From Druceiella hillmani (taxonomy: Eukaryota > Arthropoda > Insecta > Lepidoptera > Hepialidae): a stretch of 64,000 nucleotides of DNA. The position numbers and the translations under genes are program-made. Location: positions 191,001-255,000 of the forward strand of contig JAYKKI010000040.1 of the NCBI GenBank assembly GCA_039881145.1, in the 5' to 3' direction. The notes beneath the pieces were generated by a model that was given only the letters and a program-made list of their open reading frames with translations, was not told where the DNA came from and did no database searches. The number at the start of each line of letters is the position of its first letter. Position 1 is the stretch's first letter. Of this stretch, positions 23,721 to 36,649 are shown one piece after another.

Positions 23721-25440
23721 ATACATCGACGTAATATCGACGTTTTGTAAACACATGGAATTTACTTTTAATATCGACACGTTGTAACCATATGAAAACT
23801 TCTACGAAAAAACTTTTAACATTAAAAATTCATAAACGGTCGAAACACTTGAAGAAGTTTCATTCAGTCAACTTAAATTTTTGTTTTCATTAGTGTCCTA
23901 CTAGTGTAGCATTCACTTGCCGCACTGAAAATGTAAAGAATGTGACTTTGTTTGTTTTTAGGCAAATTAAAAAAAGGAGGAGGTTATCAATTCATCTGTT
24001 TTTTGTGTATGTTTTTATATACCTCATATACCCGGCATTTTCTCAACCAACGTGGTCTATTTTTCTTTACTTCGAAAGTTCCTTATTACATTGGTTCATA
24101 TTGGTCTTTACGCCCAGTATGAACCCATTTAAGTTTAATAGCTTTGCGCTCCGAGTTAAGTACTTGGTAAACCTAATCCTTTTCGAATAATTTGAAAACT
24201 GTCCAATAGTTTATTAAAATTTATTTTCACTGTACTTTTAAAATAATTCTATCTTACATACAAAGTTCTCTACATGTCCAAAACGTAACCAGAGTTCCCT
24301 GTATGTCTCTATATGTATTATGATGTCGATTACAATCCTCTCAAAATATCTTTATCAAAAATTTAGCTTCTTTCATATGTTATAATTTAGGCAAAAGTCA
24401 TCTGCAAGATGTCTATTGAAAAGGAACAGATATAAGAAATCCACAATGGTATTTTATAGCAGACGAAAATAATAACAAGCTAATGAAAGATTTAGTAAAC
24501 TCGACATAAAAAGGTTTGAAATAAGGCCGAGCTAAGCTATGAGTAATCAAAGGCAGCTTTTAATGATAACATCAAATATTAGTCACATTTATATGACATT
24601 GAATTATTATTTTCTACTTCATGAAATACATCTTGATCGATCAAAAGCTTAAGAGGTAGTAGTCTTAAGATAATAAAGCGACACCAAAAAGCTTGCTCAT
24701 TAATTTATTGCGATTGAAACTAAAGTACCAAGGAAATGCTTGTTCTCTTGGTATCGATGAAACATTCTTTATTAAATTAGCTCTTTTTTTAAATTTGTAT
24801 AACAATTTTAGCGACGATATTAGCTCAGATGAGTGGAGATCATCCTTTTATACAGCCTCAAAGCATTCATCAACATGTACAGATTTTATAATAGCACCGA
24901 TTCATGTACCGATAAATACCGACCATGAAGAGCATTGTTAAATTTTCATGGAAATTAATGAATTAGTAAGTTCTATATACAAATGAATTTTAAGGTTTTT
25001 ACAATCGAGGAGTTTTATTACATTATATTTTGTAAGGCAACATAGAAAATCTAGGGTTTCCCCTTAATAATATTATAGTTTCCTGTATTCCTGCATTGCG
25101 AGTTATTCCACATTCTGTTTTTTTTTGTCCACAACAATGAGATCTGATTTTACAATGTCAGTTCATTTTGCTTTTGTTTCGCTTCTCATTTCTAAACTAA
25201 TAACATAATTAACATTCTGAATTAATTAACATTTCAATCTATCATATTCAGATTCAATCAGAATATGATTAACTTGGTTCCTGTATTTTCCATCTTATTA
25301 CTTTCATGTGAGATGTTATTTAGATTCGATTAAATGTTGACTAGGAAATGGGTATCCGCTTTATTCATGACAAGAAAATAGGCTTTTTACTTTCTCCTGT
25401 ATATTTTAATAGACATATTTTCCCTATATAATAATTTGCA
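23720..25440 (+). repeat. Module 2, rear part I
   Basis: 24060-24270 aligns with 54880-54990 and 24700-25440 aligns with 55110-55845. 24400-24830 aligns with module 3 at 39040-39430 (the 'aaaggaac.gatataagaa' and 'tcaaaggcagcttttaatga' text). Open frames at 23942-24190 and 24693-24941 are not kept in the copies. No gene is supported. Confidence 0.65.
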
Positions 25441-27472
25441 TATAAAGTAGATACAAAAATTGTGCCGAAAATTATCAACATCCCACTTTTCCTTATCGGG
25501 ACACATTTACTATTAATAGAAAAATAAACGCACCTGGGTTTTATTAAATATTAGATCTGTTTCTATTTTCACAAATGATCGTAGTAACCTATATAAGTAT
25601 GTATATTTCATGAAAATCAAATTACTCTGTTAGAATTTTAACCTCGTCTAAATGCGCTTGCATATCGACTGCTATCTCACCACCAATGTCGACCAGTTAG
25701 GCCAAATTATTTCTACTGTCCAAACTTTAAGAATATGAATATCAATCACATTGAATATGACCTTAGCCAAATAATTTAGCTATAAACGATTAAAATAATT
25801 GAGGAATATAATATCCTTCGTGAAACTATATGGGTAAATGCCACGACGATCTCCCTTTTATTGGAAAATAATTTGTATTTAAATCCTTTTAAGTATACAA
25901 ATTTTGTCCTAAATTTTCCCCATTGAGTAGAATTAATTTTTTGGTTTCAAATATTCTTTTCATTAAAAATTTAACTTTTAATAATTTAACGGATGCTATA
26001 TGTCTGATGTTAACTAGTTTAGGTTCATCCGTTACTATTTTTTTTAATTTCTTTTATTTTTTCTTCAATGGGTTTATTTGTTAGTCCATCTAAATAAGCG
26101 AGGATCAAGAAATTGATTAGTCTATACCAAATGTATTCTAAAAATGCATTACAAAATTGGCACTTTTCTTTTATTTGTAGAATCACCAAATATATATTTA
26201 GCATTTCTCAAAATTGTTAACCCAAAGATTCTTGTCAAAAAATGTAGAGCATGCAAACAATTAGGAGACCTAGTTACGTTACATTTTTTGAATCCATATA
26301 AGAATAGTGTACAATATATATATAAGAATAGTGTACAATATATTTGTTGCACTGAAGAAAACTTTTGTGTTAATATTTATTTGGATTTTCTCCAATATGA
26401 CACTTTAATCGACAATTATATTTTACATTTTCATATAGAGTAAAAATTTATTTACTAGAAATTTTAAATATCCAGCTTTAATGATTTCTCAGATATCGAG
26501 TATAATACACTATACAATAAATTACTTATGATATCCTAACAATAAAGTATACAGTATTTGACGTTTGATATTATCAAATTTTCTAGATCCTAGATGTTCT
26601 TTTTTGGTACATTTATTTATAAATATAAAAGTGTGCGCTCTTACTTTTTATTAACACTGCTATTAGAACATGCTAGATAAGTTTCTCTTCTTTTTCTAAT
26701 GTCTCCATTTTAATATTGTCTTTTTCTTTTGTCTGTTACTATTTTTGATAATTTCATATATTATGATAGGAGATCCTTTTAGATCATTTACATAATCTTA
26801 AAGGATCCCTGCAAAGTCACAAATGTTACTTCTTTTAGTATATATTGAATATGGTTAACTGTTTATTATAGGTATGGGCAACCTCCTCTTTATACATTGC
26901 TATTGTATATTCTCTTCAAATTTTTCATGATTACCGCCTAATTTAACTAACAAGTTCTTAAATGGGCGATGGGCATCGATATTCAATTTTCTATTATATT
27001 CTTGTTCTATAATTAATTAACCGTATACCGCAATATAGATTTTGTTTCTTACGTATTGGTATGTTTTATTAGTATGAAATGATCATATATATTACTTTGG
27101 TATAAACGAGGGAATTTTAGATTTTATTTGAAAATTGGAAGCAAAATATTTATGAATAAAAAGATTGTATTAAATAAAATAAAATCATGGAACGATTATA
27201 TTACACTCTCAAAACACTGGATAATAGAGGATGGGTAGAAGAAGAAATTATGTAAATAAAAAATATAAATTAAAAATAATCAATGAGCCCATTATGTATG
27301 AAATGAAAAAAGAACCATTTGATTTTCTCCTTTAGTCAAGCTGTGCACGTCGATTATTGAAAAAGTTCATCACACTGTGAAAAGTTAGTTTGACATACTT
27401 AGCTCGAATCCTAAGACATTTTTTTTTCAAAAATCTATTCTAGTAGTGTTAAGGTGTTTATGTCTTTAAAAA

Positions 27473-27475
<3 letters not shown>

Positions 27476-27509
<34 letters not shown>
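27476..27509. repeat. (TA)n microsatellite
   Basis: About 17 TA units. The partner near 58150 has only 'tatatatac'. Confidence 0.9.
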
Positions 27510-27515
<6 letters not shown>

Positions 27516-27869
27516 GTATATTTTACGTCTCGTGACCAGTGAATTACTTCGCATTTCATTTTAAATATTTTGATTTAATTTTTTGAAATTTTAATCAAGA
27601 ATACTTTGGAAGAGATTACAATACGAAAACCTTATTTTACTAGGATAATCAAATTTAATTGTAACATGATACGAATTCCAAAAATTATATTTATTCACAT
27701 GATTATAGTTACCTAACTTACACCTGATTAAATAAAAATATAACAATGGAATATGTGAAGGTATCGTCACGAATAAAGATAAGCGAAATGATAAATAGCA
27801 TCTAATTAGGCAGTAGTTAATCAAATTCTTATGTTTTTCATCAGAAATATTGGTCCATATATTGCTAAT

Positions 27870-28130
27870 CAAGATATCTTGCGTTAAGAAAGTGGCGAAA
27901 CTGATGTGGCAGGGGCTGGTTGTGTTGCGTGAAAGTTGTATTCGTGATAAAAAATCTTCTTGTAGTGGAAACCCAAGTTGGGCAGCCGCAAATACAATGG
28001 AAGGATGACTTAACGAGAGTGGCGGGTACAAACTGGATCCAGACAATCCATAATAGAACCGAGTAGTGGAGATTAAGGGTGGCCTACATCAAAATGGTTC
28101 AAGAAGGCTTATTATGATGATATTATCGTG
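27870..28130 (+). mobile_element. 3' tail of an RTE-type LINE
   Basis: The plus strand reads KKVAKLMWQ, then after frameshifts GQPQIQWKDDLTRVAGTNWIQTIHNRTE, stop, WRLRVAYIKMVQEGLL. This is the C-terminal signature of RTE-type endonuclease/reverse-transcriptase proteins, usually of the form GRP..RW.DD...VAG..W...A.DR..W. It ends with 'ttatgatgatattat', like the short 3' repeats of such LINEs. Only the last part remains. The partner (58430-58560) keeps the first piece and has lost the VAG part. The minus-strand 151-codon open frame over it is a shadow. Confidence 0.85.
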
Positions 28131-28306
28131 CTAATGCCATATTTCTAAATTTAATATAACCAATTATTAAGATTGTATTTATAGTGAGTTTTCTCAAACA
28201 ATATTTTTTAAATTTTTTACATCTTTTACCTTCAAAAACGCTATTGTATTCTAACGAGAGTTTTCACAAACAAAAAAAAACATTTAGAAAACAAACATAA
28301 ATAGGA

Positions 28307-28384
<78 letters not shown>
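28307..28384. repeat. (AC)9(AT)30 compound microsatellite
   Basis: AC from 28307 to 28324, then AT. The partner at 58761-58821 is a different mix: CG-containing 'cgcgcgtgcacgcg', a short AT run and (GT)n. Confidence 0.95.
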
Positions 28385-28387
<3 letters not shown>

Positions 28388-28789
28388 TACATCCAAAGAT
28401 ACAACCTAGCGTAGATATAAAGAGAGCGACAGTCGCAAGGAGACACACACAATCACAAATAATAGAATATACTACAAATAATAGAATATATACGCAGACA
28501 AATACATTGTTTTTCTTATAAATTTTGTCGTTAATCCTAAAGAAGACATATTTTAATTTTTTTTTCAAACTGCGAACTTATGAACTTTTACAATAAGTGA
28601 AGTGACTTCCTTCGGTAAGGATAAAAAAAGAAATTGATATCATTATTTTTGTCACTTTTAGACTTGTAATGATAAAAAAAGAAATTGATATAATTATTTT
28701 TGTCACTTTTACACTTTTAGACTTGTGTTGAATTTTATGTAAATAAAATTTTATGTCGGTTTATAAATAGTTATTTATCCAATTTGCAA
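28385..28789. other. AT-rich stretch, first series only
   Basis: The second series skips this piece. It holds two short direct repeats: 'actacaaataatagaatata' (around 28460 and 28472) and 'aaaaaaagaaattgatat' (28624 and 28675). No gene is seen. Confidence 0.5.
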
Positions 28790-29934
28790 GGGTTCATTAA
28801 AATATATGAGATTAAAAAACTTTCTTTCTCCTTCTCAAAATTTTATTTAATCAGTAAAATGTTTCCTAATTACTTTCATTATATTTTAGTTAATTTTTTA
28901 CCTAGTAAATAGGAGGATTATTTCTGTAAGTTAAAAAAATATCTGGCCTCGGATTACGAAATATTCAATAAAAATACATTTATATAAAAAGGAATATTAT
29001 AAAAATGCAAAAGTCAAAGTTATATTGATTGTTTTTTAAGGTTTAGAAAATTAAAACAAAATTCGAAAATTAGTATGCATGAACAACGTTGTATTTATAG
29101 AAAATAAGGAAATTACCAAATTGTAAATATAGTCGTGGAATATGCGGAAAGTATAAAGATCAGACAAACACACAGCCCATATAATAAATAAACTCTTCTA
29201 ATTTAATGAAGTTTCCTTTAAAAAAAAACAATTATTAAGGTTTTTACTTTATGTAAAAAACATATCTCTGGACATTAAAATAAATAATGAATTACACATG
29301 TCGGAACACGCACAGAGTGGAGTTATGCAATTGTTTATTTCTCCTGAAATTGGTGATACAAATAAAATAAAGTAATTGCATTTACAAAATCTAGTGAAAT
29401 ACTGATACACTAAGAGTTTTTCCAGACTTTTTAAATTAATTGCTGAAAAATTACACAAGGGAAATATTGCATGTCACTATGATGTAGAAATTGAAGTGAA
29501 GAAACAAATTGTAAAAGAAACTTTAATTTTTCAGTTTAAAAAACATTTCTTTTTAATATGTTGCTACATATAAACTGAAAATGATAAAGGTAAAATAATT
29601 TTTTTTAGCATAAAAGTGAAATAATTTAGAAATACGGAATAAACGCAAAGAATGAAAGGCTACTTAAAATGAACTAGGGTAGAAATAACAAACATGTGTA
29701 TATTTTATATTTATGTACCAATTAATTAAGCAAGGAAATGGAAAAATAAAGCCTACATGTAGCCTCATCGGCTACGGTAGATATTATATATAGTTTTTTT
29801 CTTTGGTAATCCCGAGAATGTTATTTGATTACCCAGAGGTACATCTAACACCTCAGCCTCAACAGTTTTATTTATGTAATAATATGTCGCAAAGTAATGA
29901 ACAAATTAATTAATTTCCTTTAGAAACATTTCCG

Positions 29935-29944
<10 letters not shown>

Positions 29945-29976
<32 letters not shown>
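29945..29976. repeat. (TA)16 microsatellite
   Basis: Pure TA; the partner at 59950 reads 'tatgtgcataatg' instead. Confidence 0.95.
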
Positions 29977-29979
<3 letters not shown>

Positions 29980-30179
29980 CAGTTATTTGAACTTTAAATT
30001 TACCTCTTTATCAGATGCATCACTGTAGCTCAGATGGAACACAGTTTCATTATTGGTAGAGGATATTTTAATTACTATAATAATACCTTCATTATTATAT
30101 AAAATATTGTCTATTTTGATTGAATGTCTGAGAGTATACAACAATTATGTAAGCATATGTTTGTCGATTTTAAATATCT

Positions 30180-30440
30180 TCGAGCCTTGTATAATGTACG
30201 TTTGTACATAATAGTCCACAGCGTCTGCTCTCGTTTAAATTTCTTGGGAATATAAACTTAATGGTACTTAACCTGTACCATTCGTAGATGCGATACAAGT
30301 AGCTTAGATTTTAGTACAAAATTGTAGCGGGGTATTGAATATATCTGTGCATGTTAGCCACTTGTGCAAACTATATCTTTGTAGTCAGCATTGGGTCGAC
30401 CTAATGAGAAAACTCGTTCTCTAATTTTATGGAACCTTAA
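30180..30440. other. Conserved island III, module 3 copy
   Basis: The plus strand reads QRLLSFKFLGNINLMVLNLYHS then a stop at the same place as module 2. The minus strand reads VQVKYH, stop, VYIPKKFKREQTLW. Divergence from the module 2 copy is high, yet few indels are present. Confidence 0.3.
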
Positions 30441-30919
30441 AAAAGATCTCCACCTTTTTAAATTATGGAGTTACAAACTTTTCTTATTTCGATCAACTGA
30501 TCAATTAATTTTTAATACATTATTCTATTTTAGCTGGACTAACTAGGTTTCAGGAAAATGCTGTCATTAAAATTTAAACATAAAAAACGCATTTAAAATT
30601 TTACAAGTATATTCCAATTAAATCGACGACTTATGTCTGTTAATCCCGACTTATGTCTGATTACACGACTTATGTCTGTTATAATCTGTAAATCCCGTAT
30701 GGTTATATAAATCTTTGAAAATTTATATGCTACATAACGTACGCAATTTTATACAACGTTAACATTTTCAGAATCAATCTATGTATTTGCGTTAATCGCA
30801 TCACACATAGAATCACGGTAAGCCTTCATTGACAGTATAAACGTGCATTCGTAACTTTCAATTAAATCTCCTCAAATGGGTATAATGTTGTAAAGTAATT
30901 ATTGCAAAGACAGTTACAT

Positions 30920-31215
30920 TAGGGGCTAACCTAATTCCAGATCATCTAACCACTGTATATAATTAAATTGGCATGCCCCCAATTCGTACTTGATTTGGGC
31001 GAATGGGTGACTCGATGCTCCCTCGTTAATTGAGATGTTTCGATACTTGCTGACAGGGAGCGCCCGGGGACGAACGGTCTGGAATTTACCAATGGATTTA
31101 ATTATGGTTAAATTTGTAGGTGAGGCTCTTTGCAATATCAAACTGTAGCTGGTGAAGACAGTGAGTGTCAAATATTGTAGCGCTTATCGAAAGTGTGCTT
31201 GAGAATTTCGAAGAT
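30920..31215. other. Conserved island IV, module 3 copy
   Basis: The minus strand is open for 81 codons here (31171-30926), ending QFNYIQWLDDLELG just as the module 2 copy ends QFNYIRWVDYLELG. The plus-strand donor-like GTGAGT is at 31161. The 61.3-kb partner differs by about one base in eleven by eye and has an early stop in this frame. Confidence 0.35.
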
Positions 31216-31219
31216 CCCG

Positions 31220-33165
31220 TCACGTTTTACGCCCGGGAAAAATATATTAGGCAATATATTTACGTATTACCAAATATTAATTTTTTATAATATAATAGAA
31301 ATATTATGTACTCTTAAACGATTACACAAAAGTGCCTAAATTGGTTCGAAACCCCTTACTTGAGAATCTCTTCCAAACTACATTCAATTTCCATAACATT
31401 TTCAGTAGATACATTATTAATAATTAATAATGTATCTACTGAAAAATAAAATTCGGTTGATATTTTAGAGGGGTGTAGGATTTATCTAATAATTATTATT
31501 TTCACTTTGATAATTTTCTTCGGAATAAACTCATTTCAGTGGAATATTATTTTCAAATTAATGCCGGACACCGAGACATTAATTAGTTAGTAAGTAGCGC
31601 TACAAAAATCGCGCTTTTTTAATAAGCTTTGACACTCAACACGGATTCCTCTAAACGTGTTGGGTCTTAGTGTGAACTTGAATAAGACTGGAGTCATGTT
31701 AAACCGTAGATTGTACCAAGATGGATGAACGTTGCTAAATTAAGAGTATATCCAATAAATTAAAAATATGTCCATTGTTTAAGATTATGTCTCCTGGGCC
31801 AAACGACTCAGCCGGGTGGAAACTATTATGACAAAGAAGCTCACATAAGAATTCGACTGGGCAATTCGGGAAGTTGCGTTCCATATTTAATTTGACGATT
31901 ACGTAGTCCCCAGCTTTTTTGTAAGTATTTTGTTGTTTAATATAAATGTTTACGTCTATAAACTTGCTTCTTCTAAATATTTAAAAAAATGTAATTATTT
32001 TGTTTATCATATTATTTAATGATAGTATATTTTACAATATTTTTGCTTCTTTCGATATTCTAAAATATATACAAGTTTGTATGTTGCTGGATTTGATGTA
32101 TATTTAATAAATATGTATATTTTAAAACGATTTAATTGCTCTTAAATTAGAGATTTCTCATATTTTTTAGATTTAATTCGACTTTCATTTTATATTTATG
32201 TTTAAATATGAATTATAATTTTTATTTTAAAACTGCCTGTAAGTCGGCACTGTTCATTTTTCTACAAAATTCATTAGAACCTCATTTTGAGTATTTGTTG
32301 ATGACTTGCAAGTTATAACTCAATTATGAAAAATAGTCAATTATTTAATTTCTGGAATACAGTTCGTCTTTGATTTGAATGAGTGCATGCTTTTAATTTG
32401 AGCTTTTTTTCTATTACATTACGAAATACCAGAAACATATACATAACAATATATGGTTGTTTATAAACCAAAAAAACTATCAAGCAGGAATATAATTTGC
32501 ATAAGGGTGGTTAGACGGTGGTATTTAAATATTTAAAAACATTTAAGGGTATAACAATTTTCTATTTAAACTGTTTACATATGTTAATTTTTCGCCACAT
32601 TCGTATTGCCTTCTATGTCTTTTAGATGCCTAAAAGGAAACTAATTACAAAAATTTATAATTACACATAGAATTCAAAATCATGGATTTTTGGATTTTTC
32701 CTTTTGTTTATGCTATACAACCACTCATCATGCAACTTTCAATATTGTAGGTAGACCGGAAGTTTCCTGTGGGTTTAATGATCGGTGTTAATAACAAAAA
32801 TACGGCCCAAAGGACCATATTTTTTGTTGCGTTAAACAAAGAACTTGAAAATTATCAGCAATTTACGGTTACAGGCCCAATGTACAACTACAGGTCAGTT
32901 CGATATCTTAAGCCGTTTCTCAGGAAAACGACTTTGACAGAAAGACGGACACACGGATAACCAAGTGATCATGGATGTATAAACTTTAATAAGAAAAACA
33001 AAACAGTAATAACAATTACACCTGCTGTACACGGGTATTCGACATTTCGATTAAGTTATCTTACATTTTTTTCCTAAAATTTAAATTTCAAATGCATTCC
33101 TATGTTTACGGGATATAGTTTAAAATGTAATATTATCATTATTTCCAAATAACAAGGATTTTCAA
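31220..33165. other. Spacer without partners
   Basis: Mostly AT-rich. A GC-richer piece at 31790-31915 ('ctcctgggccaaacgactc') reads NFPNCPVEFLCELLC on minus but has no second copy and no recognisable domain. 32895-32965 is a reversed GGGTTCC-type dispersed repeat ('gacagaaagacggacacacgg'), and the 63-codon plus open frame over it is a shadow. Confidence 0.45.
31399..31445. repeat. 22-bp palindrome, 3-base loop
   Basis: Arms 31399-31420 and 31424-31445 are perfect reverse complements around TAA ('cagtagatacattattaa'). Confidence 0.88.
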
Positions 33166-33169
33166 ACAA

Positions 33170-34600
33170 ACGCATATTTCCTCTTATAAGTTAGATGCAA
33201 CTTCTGCCGTGGTCGCGCTTACGATCTTTATTATTTTAAATCTATGACGGTCAAAGAAAATCATATTCGATTGAGTTTCAACTTCCTTCCGTCGTGTTTT
33301 CTTTTGAAATGTTAAAACTGTCAGCTTTTGCACTGCCGGTGATAAAATTGTACTTTGTTAGATTTTCAATACAATTAGTTGGCTGAAATAGAAGTTACTT
33401 GAAAATGTAAAGATATTTATGGGCTTAATGACTACTTGTGTGAAGCAGCGACAGAAGGGACCTAGGGTTTTAGGGAAAGGTTTAATTTTGTAAGGTTTTT
33501 TAAGTCTAATACGAATACATGACAAATCGAATGTGATATAATTTGTGTATGCATTTATAAATTAATGTGTATAAATTTAAAAATTAATGTGTAATGTTTA
33601 TGGAATTTCAATTACGAATTTAAATGTGACCTTCATGTTATTCCTACGGTAATATTGTACAAAAGAGCATACACTTCAATATACTTAATTATTGCTTAAT
33701 TAGTGCATTTCTCCATTAATATACTATTAACAACGAATTATAATTGTAGCAATATTTATATAATGACTAGTTTCATCCCACAGTTTCACCCGCGTAGAAT
33801 TATATCAATTATACTTCTATCCCTCTGCTATCACTAAATGCTTCTGCTGCATTCGTCAAACAACATCCGTCTTTAGGATAAGTGTTAGTTAATGAATAAG
33901 AATTGACGTGCAGTGTAATCAACCAACATCTGTTATATTTTTTCTTCACTGCTGAGTTTCTAATTTGCCAATTTTTTTAAAATTAAATGGTAACTACTAG
34001 GTATAAAGTAGAATTACAGTACAGAACTTTTTTTAAATTAATTGTTTTTTCTCTCACCCGTCACATTTTCCTTCCATCTGTTACTGAATCATTCTGCGAA
34101 TGATATATTTGTATTATGTACCTACCGCCATCGTAATCTGAATATGCAATATATCATCATTAATCTTTAACTGGATTATATATATGTCATTACCAATAAG
34201 TATTTAAATTATTTTTCTATTTAATAATACATTTTGGGTAATAAAGTATTCAATGACAAAAATTTTAAAAGTGCGACGACGAAGTTAACGAAACGAGTTC
34301 TATTTAATTAATTAATCGAATAAAAGTATGTAACTATCACAATTCAATTCCGTATCAACTAACCTTTTGTCATTAACATAAATGATTCTGCATCAAAAAT
34401 CGGAGCTGTCGACGCAGCTATAGCTACAACATTAATAGAGCTGTTATCTTTTATTACTGCATACGAACAGAATAATTTTTTTTTCGCTGAATTGCAAAAA
34501 TACTTTGAAGATTATAACTAAAAATACTAGATATCTATGGACCAACACGAACACGTTGCACGCTGTTTATCCTCTTGTATCCGTAAGAACTTTCCATTTT
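33170..34600 (+). repeat. Module 3, module-1-like part
   Basis: It aligns with module 1 (5840-6560) and module 2 (14400-15100) at lower identity. Landmarks: island I at 33235-33410, 'ttaattattgcttaat', 'actagtttcatcccacagtttcacccgcgtag' (dispersed repeat end, 33765) and 'ctgttactg..tcat..cgaatgatat'. No gene is seen. Confidence 0.6.
33235..33410 (-). other. Conserved island I, module 3 copy
   Basis: It keeps the acceptor-like 'tctatttcag' on minus (33392-33383). One frame reads QKLTVLTFQKKTRRKEVE, then QSNMIFFDRHRFKIIK. This is the copy most like the 50-codon frame of module 1. Confidence 0.35.
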
Positions 34601-35159
34601 TTTACATGAATGTTTTTGGTGAGATTATATCTCTTTCTTTAAGGTAAATTAAAGTTTATTATTACAACATTTAAAACTTAGAATAATCTTTATTGGACAA
34701 CGATTCGTCTGGTGTCTGTATCGTGATAATATGTGGACGTAGGATTCATCTCTGTCTGCATCCTTTTGAACTGTTCTAGTAAAATATGCTAAAAATTAGG
34801 GGGAAAATATGCATGGAAGAAAAACAAAAAGTGGGAAGATAGGAAAGGAAAGAAAATTAGTGGGCAAACTTGGAAATATGAATAATTACGAAATACACGA
34901 TATCGAAGTGTAATTAATTTTATTATTGGGTATGAAATGTAAAGACAGAATATGGACAACTTGAAATATTTTCTTTAGCAATAAGGAATTTAAGGAAACT
35001 GTAAAATATATTTTAAGGATATGAGTAATTAAAGTTGCCGATTTAGACTTGGAAAAATTCAGCTATTGATATACTTTTGAAGAATGTACAAATTGTTTTG
35101 GATAGTTATTATCGTTTTAATTTTCAATTTAACATTAAAAATTGAAAAAAATTATTTCT
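34600..35159. other. AT-rich spacer
   Basis: No partner, RNA gene or domain is seen. A 112-codon plus open frame starting at 35084 runs into the dispersed repeat at 35165 and is not supported. Confidence 0.45.
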
Positions 35160-35813
35160 TTTTAAATGGCGCTCAGTTACACCGTTTTTTTATGATTCAA
35201 TATCTCAGAAAGGAAAAACGGAAAACTTACGATGTCACTCTCACTTCCGTCCGTCTGTCTATTTGTCATAGCTGTTTTCTACAGAAACCGCTTAATATAG
35301 AAACTCATAGCATATTAACCCGCATATATTTAACTTTTAATAATAATCATACGGAAAGTTTAAAACGAGCAAATAAGGAGCTCTTTCTTTTAAATCATAT
35401 TTCGTTTGTGAAATGCTCATAAAATCCACAATTTTTGCATGAACATGTCAAAAGTATTGATTTTACAGTTGTAGGTAAGACAATTTTAGAGTTAAGTAAT
35501 TTCTACGGTTATATTTACTTAGAATGAAAGACACCATTTTAACTCAATTGGGCCACTTATAGACATTAGAGGATAAAGATAAGGCCTTCAATCCCTGAAT
35601 GTATTAATCTTAGGAAACAGTTCATTTCTTTGTTATTGCAAGCAAATATACATAACTGATAATGATATAAAATTATTCTAAACCTATATTATACACAGTT
35701 GACAATATTTCTACTAAATAAAGTAATGACTGGCGGAGAAAATTGTGCCATTGTTCCCAATCGACTAATTTAAGACCTAAGTATTTGCGCATTACGATAT
35801 GTATATAAATATA

Positions 35814-35852
<39 letters not shown>

Positions 35853-36040
35853 ATATATATGTGTGTGTGTGTGATCAATAAGCAAAAATTATTTCTCTAC
35901 CATTAGGGTTTCGTTTCTCAGTTTCTCAAAAGGAAGATCACGTACGTGTATCATAGCCATTTTACACGGTAATCGCTTGGTGTAGAACATTTAAATTTAG
36001 CCAAGTGATAAAATATATTAACTACCACATATCCCAATAG
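35160..36040 (+). repeat. Two GGGTTCC-type dispersed repeats in module 3
   Basis: 35190-35340 ('tcagaaaggaaaaacgg', 'gtccgtctgtctatttgtcat') aligns with 16180-16330. A second copy follows at 35908-36030 ('agggtttcgtttctcag', 'tgtatcatagccatttt'). Between them 35640-35810 aligns with 16700-16860. Confidence 0.6.
35819..35873. repeat. (AT)n(TG)n microsatellite
   Basis: AT run to 35850, one interruption, then (TG)6. It sits where module 3 and module 2 stop aligning (module 2 at about 16860). Confidence 0.95.
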
Positions 36041-36649
36041 TTAAAATATAAAAAATAAAGGTGCAATCAAATTAATTGAAACATTTTTTATTAACTTCAT
36101 GCATTATGAATGCCATAAGCAAGATAGTTTTAAATATTTGTAGAAAATGTTAAAAAAATATTATCAGAAAACTTTTGACACGGAAACTTATAAACTGGCA
36201 GAGTAATGACGTCAACTTACATATGTCTCACAGTTAAGACTGAAAAATATTAATTCAGGAAATTTATGGTGGGCAAATAAAATACTTGAAATAGTTTTTT
36301 TTATTCATGCGTCGCGTGTCACGTAGTCATATGTCGGGTAAAGTACGAATTGTCAAAGAATTCCAAAATTTTTATTTTCAGAATTTTATGTTAAAGTATT
36401 CCAGAGGTATTGTTATAAAATATTGATAAGAAATATGTTCCCGCTCCCTGTAATTGAATTCAAAAAAATAAATTTGCTAAAGGACTATTCCTTTATTTTA
36501 TTCCTAAGGTTTATTATTTTCTCATTGAGAAAACCTTACATTGGGTTCATTTCCTTACAATTAATTTTACTAGCATACTTTCAATGGATATTTTAAAAAA
36601 TCATTCTTAAACAAAATTAAACATTAATACAAAAAGAAAATATTCCATT
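36041..36649. other. AT-rich spacer in module 3
   Basis: No partner is recognised. 'catgcgtcgcgtgtcacgtag' near 36306 is the only GC-rich spot. No gene is seen. Confidence 0.4.

Larger units (their letters stand above)
25440..28300 (+). repeat. Module 2, rear part II
   Basis: It aligns with 55845-58800 end to end. Its first 410 bases align again with 54450-54835. Near 25640-25690 the phrase 'cgcttgcatatcgactgctatctcacc' is kept in four copies, including 39600. No gene is seen apart from the LINE tail below. Confidence 0.7.
28790..31220 (+). repeat. Module 3, front part, first series
   Basis: 28910-30170 aligns with 58830-60175 and 30180-31220 aligns with 60785-61600. The second series keeps an extra 600 bases (60180-60780) that match module 2 (10270-10800), so this copy has lost them. 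Near 30634-30690 the phrase 'cgacttatgtctg' is present three to four times, against once at 61067. Islands III (30180-30440) and IV (30920-31215) lie here. Confidence 0.75.

Noticed and set aside
27591..28046. 151-codon minus-strand open frame
   Set aside because: It overlaps the LINE tail, whose plus-strand reading is the recognisable one, and it is not kept in module 2'.
28264..28568. Open frames with YIYIYI runs (also at 35.7, 39.8, 41.1, 47.5 and 49.9 kb)
   Set aside because: They are TA microsatellites read through. The homologous copies lack the array and the frame.
35084..35422. 112-codon plus-strand gene
   Set aside because: It runs from an AT-rich spacer into a dispersed repeat. 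The aligned text at 16.2 kb has stops.
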